A DNA stretch of 64,000 bases, taken from positions 1-64,000 of the forward strand of contig JAFDWQ010000006.1 in assembly GCA_018268395.1 (NCBI GenBank), given 5' to 3'. This document shows, in pieces, positions 1 through 7,644 of this stretch; positions within the stretch are counted from its first letter, which is position 1; every line of letters starts with the position of its first letter. The DNA is from Armatimonadota bacterium. GTDB lineage: Bacteria; Armatimonadota; Fimbriimonadia; Fimbriimonadales; Fimbriimonadaceae. The position numbers and the translations under genes were made by a program. The notes beneath the pieces are model-generated. The model was not told where the DNA came from, searched no databases, and saw only the letters and a program-made list of their open reading frames with translations.

Positions 1-48
1 GACCGTTCCCCGACATCGGCGGACGATTCGCCGAACGAGGTCTGTCGC

Positions 49-594
49 TCAGTGAAGCCGACGGTACGCGGTCTCTTGGCCGAGATGGTCTTTCAGCACG
101 AGCCGCGATGCACCGATCGATGTGATGTACGGCGGGAACGGCTTCCAGGCGCCTTCGTCCATCTTCTTCCGCCAGTCGCGGTAGCGGGCGGACTCCGTGC
201 GGCTGCCGTCCTTGGGGTGGTCGGTCAACTCGCTCGGCACCCAAGTGATCCGTCCCTTCTCGATCTCGGCAAAGCCCGTCTCCTCGAAATATCCGTCGCT
301 GAACCCGGGAAGTCCGCGCTTCGTACGGTAATCGAGGTGGCCTTCGCGACCCGGTGCGAACGTCACCTCGACCTGTCGGCCGGAGACTGTGCCCGACCAG
401 GTGCCGACGAGCGCCTTCTGGAAGTCCGGCGCGGCCGGAGTCTTGACCAGACCGTCTTGGCTTGGCAGCCCGTTCATCGACCTCGCTTGGGGCCCTTGTC
501 CGTCCGTCGACGCCTCGTTTTTCGGTGCGCAGCCCGTTATCGTCACTCCGAAGAGGGTAACGGCGAGCGGCCAGATCCCGGCCCGAACGGCCAT
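49..594 (-). CDS. Small secreted lipoprotein of unknown function
   Basis: The 181-residue product begins with a hydrophobic signal segment ending in a lipobox (TITGC, Cys at about residue 22), so it should be lipid-anchored outside the cytoplasmic membrane. The mature part has a short linker and then one small domain starting LVGTWSGTVSG, a pattern typical of lipocalin-like or 'extracellular beta-barrel' modules, but I do not recognise a family. It starts 3 bp after the stop of the upstream DUF1080 gene on the same strand, so the two are probably co-transcribed. The start ATG is directly followed by the signal peptide. Confidence 0.75.
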   Translation of the reverse strand: MAVRAGIWPLAVTLFGVTITGCAPKNEASTDGQGPQARSMNGLPSQDGLVKTPAAPDFQKALVGTWSGTVSGRQVEVTFAPGREGHLDYRTKRGLPGFSDGYFEETGFAEIEKGRITWVPSELTDHPKDGSRTESARYRDWRKKMDEGAWKPFPPYITSIGASRLVLKDHLGQETAYRRLH

Positions 595-597
595 GGG

Positions 598-1260
598 CTA
601 CGCCTTGATCGGACGGATCTTCATGTTCTTGAACGAGACGACGCCGTGGTCGCCCTGGATCGCGATGCGGCCCTTCTTGGTCTTGGCGAAGCCGGGAAAG
701 GCGTTGAACTTGCTCTTGGCGACGCGCGACCAGAAGTCGGGGCTGTCGATGACGTACTCGTAGTACTTCACGCCGTTGACTTCGGTGACGCAGCTCTTTG
801 GCGAGACGAGCATGCGGAGGTGGTTCCACTGCCCGCCCGGCTTGGCCGCGTCGACTTTCGAGGGATAGAGCTCGTAGAGGAAGCCCGTGATCTGGGTGCC
901 CGCCTCCATCTTGTGGTCGTAGAGCTGGACCTCGGGGCCGCTGTGCCATGTCGCTTCCCCGCTGTCGGCGACGCGGAACATGACGCCGCTGTTCTGGCCG
1001 GGGCCGAGCATGAAATCCAGGCTCAGTTCGAACCAGTCGTACTTGCCGTCCGAGACGATGTCGCCCGCGTTGTTCTCGTCGACGACGGCGAGGGTTCCGT
1101 CCTTGGCCTGCCAACCCTTGTTGAGGGTGGTCGACTTGAAGTTCTTCCAGCCCTTGGTCGTCTTGCCGTCGAACATCAGTTGCCATCCGGCGCGCTTTTC
1201 GGCGGCGGAGAGGGCGTTGTCGGGCAGAAGGACGATGGCGGCGGCGAGGATCGCGGTCAC
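598..1260 (-). CDS. DUF1080 / 3-keto-disaccharide hydrolase-domain secreted protein
   Basis: The mature protein carries the DUF1080 signatures LMFDGKTTKGW, a GDIVSDGKYDWFELSLDF strand and GQNSGVMFRV. This is a jelly-roll, concanavalin-like fold common in secreted proteins of Armatimonadota, Planctomycetota and Bacteroidota, where members act on carbohydrates, including 3-keto-glucosides. The N-terminus is a signal peptide. I chose a GTG start at 1260 because it leads straight into the hydrophobic segment; a TTG at 1293 would add 11 residues, and neither has a strong ribosome site. It probably forms an operon with the lipoprotein gene 3 bp downstream. A second DUF1080 gene lies near 18.4-19.1 kb. 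The exact substrate cannot be read from sequence. Confidence 0.88.
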   Translation of the reverse strand: MTAILAAAIVLLPDNALSAAEKRAGWQLMFDGKTTKGWKNFKSTTLNKGWQAKDGTLAVVDENNAGDIVSDGKYDWFELSLDFMLGPGQNSGVMFRVADSGEATWHSGPEVQLYDHKMEAGTQITGFLYELYPSKVDAAKPGGQWNHLRMLVSPKSCVTEVNGVKYYEYVIDSPDFWSRVAKSKFNAFPGFAKTKKGRIAIQGDHGVVSFKNMKIRPIKA

Positions 1261-1391
1261 GGTGTTATTGTGGCGCAAATCTCCGCATCGCAAAAGGTTT
1301 CACGCCAAGGCGCAAGGCACAGGTTTCATGCAAAGCGCGAGAAGGTCGCGAAAGGGTTGCCAAGCGTTCGTGCGACGCCCGGAACGGGGGT

Positions 1392-1850
1392 TCAGCCGTC
1401 TCCGAACCGCCGGCGGATGACTTCTCCCCGGTGCGAGAAGATCGACCCGACCTGTCGCCGCACGAACATCGCGTGGGCGAGGGGCCCGAACGGCCCGCCA
1501 GGCAACGCGTAGTCGACCGTGTCCCACATCCTCGTCGCGTCCCCCTCTGCGGCGAACCGGTGTTCGTGCTCCCACTTCGCGTAAGGGCCGTTTAGCTGGA
1601 CGTCGACGAACCGGACGCCCGGCTCCCAGACCGTGATCTTCGTCACCCACCGGACGGGCAGCCCGAAGAGCCGGAGCCGGTACTCGATCAACGCGCCCGG
1701 CTTCATCTCGATGGGCAGCGGCGTCAGGATCTTGAAGCGCAGGAACTCGGGCGTGATGGCTTCCAGGTTTTCGGCCCGACTGAAGAAGTCGAAAACGTCG
1801 TCGAGGGGCGCGGGGACGAGCGTCTCCGTTTCCAGCCGATACGTGCGCAC
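1392..1850 (-). CDS. SRPBCC (START-like) family protein
   Basis: About 152 residues starting at GTG (VRTYRLETETLVPAPLDDVF). The pattern 'lipid/ligand cup' strand, then DVFDFFSRAENLEAITPEFL, then the WEHEHRF and PGGPFGPLAH segments, matches the SRPBCC proteins often annotated as ligand-binding cyclase/dehydrase-like. These form a helix-grip cavity for a hydrophobic ligand; substrate and role are unknown. An upstream in-frame extension to 2060 is open, but it looks non-coding (rich in Arg, Pro and His), so I start at 1850. There is no signal peptide, so it is cytoplasmic. It stands alone and is divergent from the beta-helix gene at 2094. Confidence 0.8.
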   Translation of the reverse strand: MRTYRLETETLVPAPLDDVFDFFSRAENLEAITPEFLRFKILTPLPIEMKPGALIEYRLRLFGLPVRWVTKITVWEPGVRFVDVQLNGPYAKWEHEHRFAAEGDATRMWDTVDYALPGGPFGPLAHAMFVRRQVGSIFSHRGEVIRRRFGDG

Positions 1851-2093
1851 GGGTTGATTGTGATGCGGTCTTCCCGGCCAGGAACGGTTATGGGGACGAA
1901 GGAAGTGTGACCAGGGATCGAAAATGCATGATAAGTCCGGAACCCACTTTTGTCGAGTGCCCTCGTCTTGAATCGGAGAGGGAGGAGGATGAGTCCGCTG
2001 GGCTGCGGGAAGAACCAGCATTCGTTCTCCACCACAACGAGATTCCTCTCTACACTTCAATCTCGAAAGTGTCGAGGTGTATCCTCACGCTGT

Positions 2094-3461
2094 ATGCATG
2101 AGAAGTCGCGATTCCGACAACCGTCCACCACGCTGATCACCGTGTCGGTCGGCCTTTGCCTTTTGGCCCTGACCTCGCGTCCGGGGTGGACACAACTTCA
2201 GAGCACGCTCCCGGCCTTCGTACGCCTGCAAACTTCGACTCCAGGGTTGACGGATCAGGGAAACGCCCACCTTTCCGGAACGCTGATTGCGAACGAACTT
2301 GTGACGGGCGCCCAAGGCGTCCGATTCCAAGACGGTTCGCGTCAGTCCAGGGCCACGTCGGTAACGTCGTACTTCAACGTCAGTTCTTTCGGAGCTAAGG
2401 GCGACGGCCTGACAGACGATACTTCGGCTTTCATGGCAGCCGCAGGCGCCCTGAACGCCGCCGGAGGGGGAACGCTCTTCGTGCCCAGAGGGACTTACTT
2501 GATCGCGTCCCAAATTGTGGTGACGTCGTCGGCAAACTTCGTCGGCGAAGGGCCACAAGTCACGCGTTTGGTCTGGACTGCGACACAAGGAGGGTTGCGT
2601 TGCAGTTTCGGCCCCGAAGGTGGTCGGACGCGCCTTACGGCGACGGTCACAGGAATGACGTTCGCTACCAAGACGCCAGACGGCGGCTCCGGGCTGACCA
2701 TCGAGTCCAGCGTCGGGGCCGGAAATATTGGAAAGAGTGTGCTCGTCTCCAATTGCCATTTCACCCAGGACGTCGACGGAGCGTACTGGTCGAACGGCAT
2801 TAGCATGACAAACATGAGGGACACCACGGTCCGTGATTGCGATTTCAGGGGCAAGGAAGGCGGCGCCCTTCCTAGCATGACAGGGATCACGATCGGTGGT
2901 GACGGGGGAGTCACCACGCACCTCGTCAACAACTGCACGTTTGCCGGAACAGCCGCCAGTCTCCATGTCATCGGCGAAGTCGAAGGGGTCGTGTTCTCCG
3001 AGTGCGTCACGATAGGGCATAAGGGTGTCGTCTGGGACACGGCACATCCCAGACCTGGACTTTTCGTGGCCGACTGCCACTTCGATACGGTCTCTCCTGG
3101 GATCGAAGCTTGGAACTGCTCCGAGTCCGTGATCCACCACAACCTCTTTTATCCGCGAGACGGCGCTTCAAGCTTTAGAGCCAGCATCTACGTCGACGGT
3201 CAGGTCACCGACTGCCGTATCGTTGGCAACAAGTTCGACCAACACTTGGGGCTGAACGACTATAACGCCATCGTAATCGGAGGATTCAAGTCTGGGACAC
3301 CTCGTTACACGCGCATCGAAGGCAACACGATCAGCGGAGCGGTGAACGGCATCTGGATCCAAGACGCGGTCGATACCTATGTTTTGGACAACAGCTATCG
3401 TTTTACTTCGACACCGATGTTCGACCAAGGTAGCAATACAAGAGTAAGGAACCTTCCCTAA
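2094..3461 (+). CDS. Secreted right-handed beta-helix protein (pectate lyase superfamily)
   Basis: The 455-residue product has a signal peptide ending near GWTQ. It then shows the pectate-lyase-superfamily / GH28-like entry motif FNVSSFGAKGDGLTDDTSAF, followed by GGGTLFVPRGTYLI. The rest has repeated short strands with N, C and T ladders (for example VSNCHF, VRDCDF, VNNCTF, IVGNKF and IEGNTI), typical of parallel beta-helix rungs. Such proteins bind or cleave polysaccharide; no catalytic residues can be assigned here. The ATG at 2094 is chosen because it starts the signal peptide; codons before it encode an unlikely sequence. It faces the CocE-type gene, whose stop is about 65 bp beyond its own. 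Confidence 0.85.
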   Translation: MHEKSRFRQPSTTLITVSVGLCLLALTSRPGWTQLQSTLPAFVRLQTSTPGLTDQGNAHLSGTLIANELVTGAQGVRFQDGSRQSRATSVTSYFNVSSFGAKGDGLTDDTSAFMAAAGALNAAGGGTLFVPRGTYLIASQIVVTSSANFVGEGPQVTRLVWTATQGGLRCSFGPEGGRTRLTATVTGMTFATKTPDGGSGLTIESSVGAGNIGKSVLVSNCHFTQDVDGAYWSNGISMTNMRDTTVRDCDFRGKEGGALPSMTGITIGGDGGVTTHLVNNCTFAGTAASLHVIGEVEGVVFSECVTIGHKGVVWDTAHPRPGLFVADCHFDTVSPGIEAWNCSESVIHHNLFYPRDGASSFRASIYVDGQVTDCRIVGNKFDQHLGLNDYNAIVIGGFKSGTPRYTRIEGNTISGAVNGIWIQDAVDTYVLDNSYRFTSTPMFDQGSNTRVRNLP

Positions 3462-3525
3462 GACCTTACTTCAGGGGTCAGCGTAATCAGGTTCGGAAGG
3501 GTGCCCGCAGTGCGAGACCAAAGGG

Positions 3526-5325
3526 TCAGCCCGAGGCCACCTCGATGCGCGAGGGCATGGCCTTACTTTGGAAGACCCGTTGCGTCGCTTTGTGGAAGTC
3601 CGTAGGCTTAGCCTTAAAGATGTTCGGCACGAACGTCTGCGGGTTACGGTCGATCAAGGGGAACCATGTGGACTGGACTTGCACCATGATGCGGTGGCCC
3701 CTGGCGAAGGTGTGGTCGATCCAGTGGAGGTCGACGTCGTACTTTAAGGGCTTCCCTGCCGGCACGGGGACGGCTTTGGCGCCGCCGTTGCGGTAGCGAG
3801 CGCGGACGACTTCGGAGCGCACCATCAACTGGTAGCCACCGAGCTTGGGTTGGCCCTTGACGGTGTCGGGATAAACGTCGATGAGCTTCACGATCCAGTC
3901 GGAGTCGGTGCCGCTCGTCGAGGCGAAGAGGCGGGCGAAAGCGTCGCCTGTGAGCGTAACGGGATCCTTCAGCGGCTCCGTTAGCCACGTGAGGACGTCG
4001 GGACGGCCGTCGACGAAGCGCTGGTCCTCGACCATCCAGCTCCACCACCTGCTGCCGTTGGCGTAGTGCGGTTCGATGGGACGGGTGCGATAGGGGACGG
4101 GCTTGGCCGGATCGGAGACGAACTCGTCATAGCCGCCTGTCTTTGGAGGGTCGAAGAGAGCAAGCCCGCCCGATTGGAGGTAGAGCGTCGCGTTCCTGTC
4201 CTTCTTCTTAGGCGGCCACTGATCGTACTTCTGCCAAGCGTTCGCACCGGTGCGGAAGACCGTGCACCGATCGAGTTTCGTCACCTGCTCCTTAAGATAG
4301 TGGTCGAAGAACGGCTTTTGGACGTCGGCCCGGAACGTCGCTCCAGTATCGGATCCGAAGGAAAACGGCCCAAGGACGTCGCCTTTGCCCGCCCACCCGC
4401 CGTGGTTCCACGGGCCAAGCGCGAGTCGGACGAGACCGTCCGGGTCGTTCTTGCTCAGCGTGTGATAGGCGGTGTAGGGGCCGATCGGGTCTTCTTGGTC
4501 CCACCATCCGCCGACGAAGAGGAACGGGATTTTCGGCTTCTTCATCCACGAGACGGCACTGCGGTCCAGCCAATAGCGGTCGTGGTCGGGGTGTTCGACG
4601 AAGTCGGTCCAGGTCGGGATCTGGCCCTTGAAGTAGCGGCCATCGACGTTGGAGAGCGGGCCGAGGCGCAGGTACCAGTCGTACATGTCGGCGGCTTTGA
4701 AGTCGAAAGGCGTGAACCCGCGCTGACTCTCCATCGAGAAGGCATATTCGAATCCGTAACTGAGACGGAAGGCGCCGTTGCGGTGGAAATCATCGTTCTC
4801 CCACATGTCGACGGGCGCGGCCTGGGGGGAGACGGCTTTGAGGGCGGGATGGGGGTCGAGCCCGGCGACGAGCGCGGTCCAGCCGTCATAGCTGATCCCG
4901 AGCATGCCGACTTTGCCGTTCGTGCCGGGGAGTTTTTTGACCAGCCAGTCGACGGTGTCGTAGGCGTCGGTGGCCTCGTCGACCGCGCCCTTGACCCGGG
5001 GGTCCCGCATGGGGCGCTGCATGACGAAGGTGCCGCCTGAGCCATAGTGGCCGCGGACGTCCTGGAAGCAGAAGACGTACCCGTCGCGGACGAACTCCGA
5101 GAGGTAAGGCGAACCGATGCCTTCGGATCCCGCATTGTAAGGCGTGCGCGTCATCAGGACAGGGAGCGGGCCGTTCGCGTTGCGCGGCGCGAACGTGACG
5201 GTGAAGAGCTCGACGCCGTCGCGGGCCTTGATCCGGTGTTCGGTCCGGACGTAGTCAGAGGCCTGAAAGGTCTGGAACGTCCGCGCGTCTGGGAGGAAGA
5301 CGGTCGTCAAAGCTGCAGCGAGCAC
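3526..5325 (-). CDS. CocE/NonD family hydrolase (X-Pro dipeptidyl-peptidase S15-like)
   Basis: About 599 residues from a GTG start that opens a signal-like segment (VLAAALTTVFLPDART). The protein has the S15/CocE order: an alpha/beta-hydrolase N-half with VLMTRTPYNA, FCFQDVRGHYGSGG, the nucleophile elbow GISYDGW (Ser nucleophile) and GGWWDQEDP (candidate acid Asp), and a His-containing segment ALGPWNHGGW. The C-terminal jelly-roll lies after about residue 350 (for example DSDWIVKLIDVYPD). These enzymes hydrolyse acyl, ester or amide bonds, such as glutaryl-7-ACA, cocaine or alpha-amino acid esters. The upstream in-frame extension to 5871 lies inside the opposite-strand oxidoreductase gene and is rejected. 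Its start is 48 bp from that gene's start, so the pair shares a divergent promoter region. Confidence 0.9.
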   Translation of the reverse strand: MLAAALTTVFLPDARTFQTFQASDYVRTEHRIKARDGVELFTVTFAPRNANGPLPVLMTRTPYNAGSEGIGSPYLSEFVRDGYVFCFQDVRGHYGSGGTFVMQRPMRDPRVKGAVDEATDAYDTVDWLVKKLPGTNGKVGMLGISYDGWTALVAGLDPHPALKAVSPQAAPVDMWENDDFHRNGAFRLSYGFEYAFSMESQRGFTPFDFKAADMYDWYLRLGPLSNVDGRYFKGQIPTWTDFVEHPDHDRYWLDRSAVSWMKKPKIPFLFVGGWWDQEDPIGPYTAYHTLSKNDPDGLVRLALGPWNHGGWAGKGDVLGPFSFGSDTGATFRADVQKPFFDHYLKEQVTKLDRCTVFRTGANAWQKYDQWPPKKKDRNATLYLQSGGLALFDPPKTGGYDEFVSDPAKPVPYRTRPIEPHYANGSRWWSWMVEDQRFVDGRPDVLTWLTEPLKDPVTLTGDAFARLFASTSGTDSDWIVKLIDVYPDTVKGQPKLGGYQLMVRSEVVRARYRNGGAKAVPVPAGKPLKYDVDLHWIDHTFARGHRIMVQVQSTWFPLIDRNPQTFVPNIFKAKPTDFHKATQRVFQSKAMPSRIEVASG

Positions 5326-5373
5326 GGCCGGAGGATAGCCCAAGGTCCAGAAACCTGGATCGTCTCCAACGGA

Positions 5374-7644
5374 ATGTACAATGCCCGGGCCGACATGAAG
5401 AAGCCGACCAGCGGGGGCGGATGGCAAGCCGTCCGCTATAGCGTGAAGAAAGCCGGGGAGGTCGGCCCTTTGCGGCTGTGGCAGGCGATGCACTCGAAGA
5501 ACGCGTGCAAGACCTGCGCTTTGGGGATGGGCGGACAGCAAGGCGGCATGCGGAACGAGGCCGGGCACTTCCCCGAAGTCTGCAAGAAGTCGATGCAGGC
5601 GATGGTCGCGGACATGCGCGGCAAGATCGAGCCCCGGTTCTTCGAAGAGTATTCCGTCGAGCAGCTCCGCGGTCTCTCTCCGCGCGAGTTGGAGGCGCTC
5701 GGCAGGTTGTGCGGACCTATCGTCCTCGATCCTGGCGCCACGCACTTCCGAAGCGCGACCTGGGACGAGGCGCTCGCCGTCACGGTCGGGGCGCTCCGCG
5801 AGTGCCGCCCGGAACGGAGCTTCTTCTATTGCAGCGGACGCAGTTCGAACGAGGCGGGTTTCCTCCTGCAACTATTCGCCCGTGCCTATGGCACGAACCA
5901 CGTCAGCAACTGCTCGTTCTATTGTCACCAGGCGAGCGGGGTGGGGCTCAAGGAGTCGATCGGACAGAGCACGGCGACGGTCGCGCTCGACGACGTCGAA
6001 GAGGCCGACCTCCTGTTCCTTATCGGTGGCAACCCCTCTTCGAACCATCCGCGCTTCATGGCGACCCTCGCGCGGATCCGCGAGAACGGCGGACACGTCG
6101 TGGTGGTCAACCCCGTCCGCGAAGTGGGTTTGGAGTCCTTCAAGATTCCGTCGAACCTCGTCAGCATGCTCAAAGGCTCGCCGATCGCTTCGCACTACGT
6201 TCAGGTCAAGATCGGTGGCGACATCGCCTTCTTAGCAGGCCTGGCGAAAGCGACCTTGGCCCTTGGAGCCAAGGACGACGGTTTCATCACCGCGTCGACG
6301 ATCGGCTTTCACGAATTCGACCACATGGTCAAGTCGTTGTCTTGGTCCGAGATCGAAGCCGCGAGCGGCGTGACTCGCCACGAGATCGAGGAAGTCGCTC
6401 GGGTCTATGCCGGGTCAGAACGGACGGTCTTCGCTTGGACCATGGGGATCACGCACCATGTCCACGGCGTCGAAAACGTCCAGTGGATCGTCAATCTGGC
6501 CTTGTTACGCGGGATGGTCGGCAAACCCGGAGCAGGGCTTCTTCCGATCCGCGGTCACAGCAACGTCCAGGGCTTGGGCACAGTCGGCGTGACGCCCGCC
6601 ATGACGGCGACCGCCCTCGCCGCGCTCGAGCGACTCGGCGTCGTCCCGCCGTCGCACGAAGGGCGCGATACTCTCGCCGCCCTTGAAGCGGCGGCACGAG
6701 GCGATAGCGACTTCGGCCTGTGCCTGGGTGGAAACCTCTACGGCGCCAGTCCGGACGCGACCTTCGTCGGCGGTGCCCTGGGTCGGGTCAGGACCCTCGT
6801 TTACATGACGACGACGTTGAACACGGGCCACGTCCATGGCCTGGGGGAGAGGACCGTCGTCCTGCCCGTCCTCGCCCGCGACGAGGAGCCGCAATCGACG
6901 ACCCAGGAATCGATGTTCTCTTATGTCCGTCTGAGCGACGGCGGCCGGTCCCGGTTCCATGGCCCGCGGAGCGAAACCGACGTGCTTGCGTCCATCGGAT
7001 CCGCCGTACTCGGCGGGGGCGGGACGGTCGATTGGGAGGCATTGCGCGACCACAACGACGTAAGAAAGCTCGTCGCCGAGTTCGTTCCGGAACTGGGTCC
7101 GATCGCCGACATCGGCGTATCGAGGCAGGAGTTCACGGTCCAAGGACGCATTCGGCACGTCTCTCGTTTTGCGACGGACGACGGACGAGCCAGGTTCATC
7201 ACTTCCCCCATTCCCCGTCGTCCACCTCTTGGTGAACGGGAGCTTGCACTTATGACCGTTCGGAGCGAAGGCCAGTTCAATACGGTCGTCTACGAAGAGA
7301 CCGACATTTATCGCGGTCAAGAGAGGCGGGACGTCGTCCTGATGCACCCTGACGACATGGAAGCACTCGGCTTGGTCCCTGACCAACCGGTGGACGTATC
7401 GAGCGCGACGGGCCAGGTCGGCCCCGTCCTTGCGCGTCCGTTCGACATCGCCCGCCGATGCGCGCTGATGTACTTCCCCGAAGCGAACGTGCTCGTGCCG
7501 AAGGACGCAGACGGGCGGTCCAAGACCCCGGCGTTCAAGAACGTCTTCGTGACCGTTTCGCCTTCCGGTCGTGACGCGAAACGGCTTGATGCCGATAAAC
7601 AGGACGGCGTTCCCGTCGAGCGCGGGAAGATGAAGGCCTGCTAG
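5374..7644 (+). CDS. FdhF/YdeP-family molybdopterin oxidoreductase
   Basis: About 756 residues, the normal size for the YdeP branch of molybdopterin (MopB) oxidoreductases. It has the N-terminal CKTCALGMGG motif (Cys 45 and 48), the active-site region NCSFYCHQASGVGL, where YdeP members keep a Cys-His pair near the Mo ligand position, and FLIGGNPSSNHPR for the cofactor. The C-terminal molydop-binding barrel includes MTVRSEGQFNTVVY. YdeP proteins are formate-dehydrogenase-like; their true substrate is unsettled, with acid resistance suggested for the E. coli member. No signal or Tat motif is seen, so it is cytoplasmic. ATG 5374 or the in-frame ATG 5395 could be the start. It converges on the formate dehydrogenase gene, and the two stops share a CTAG. 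Confidence 0.9.
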   Translation: MYNARADMKKPTSGGGWQAVRYSVKKAGEVGPLRLWQAMHSKNACKTCALGMGGQQGGMRNEAGHFPEVCKKSMQAMVADMRGKIEPRFFEEYSVEQLRGLSPRELEALGRLCGPIVLDPGATHFRSATWDEALAVTVGALRECRPERSFFYCSGRSSNEAGFLLQLFARAYGTNHVSNCSFYCHQASGVGLKESIGQSTATVALDDVEEADLLFLIGGNPSSNHPRFMATLARIRENGGHVVVVNPVREVGLESFKIPSNLVSMLKGSPIASHYVQVKIGGDIAFLAGLAKATLALGAKDDGFITASTIGFHEFDHMVKSLSWSEIEAASGVTRHEIEEVARVYAGSERTVFAWTMGITHHVHGVENVQWIVNLALLRGMVGKPGAGLLPIRGHSNVQGLGTVGVTPAMTATALAALERLGVVPPSHEGRDTLAALEAAARGDSDFGLCLGGNLYGASPDATFVGGALGRVRTLVYMTTTLNTGHVHGLGERTVVLPVLARDEEPQSTTQESMFSYVRLSDGGRSRFHGPRSETDVLASIGSAVLGGGGTVDWEALRDHNDVRKLVAEFVPELGPIADIGVSRQEFTVQGRIRHVSRFATDDGRARFITSPIPRRPPLGERELALMTVRSEGQFNTVVYEETDIYRGQERRDVVLMHPDDMEALGLVPDQPVDVSSATGQVGPVLARPFDIARRCALMYFPEANVLVPKDADGRSKTPAFKNVFVTVSPSGRDAKRLDADKQDGVPVERGKMKAC

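Noticed and set aside
52-1512. Long rightward open frame over the first two genes
   Set aside because: Its translation is Arg/Val/Asp-rich with no domain, and it is antisense to clear lipoprotein and DUF1080 genes; a high-GC shadow.
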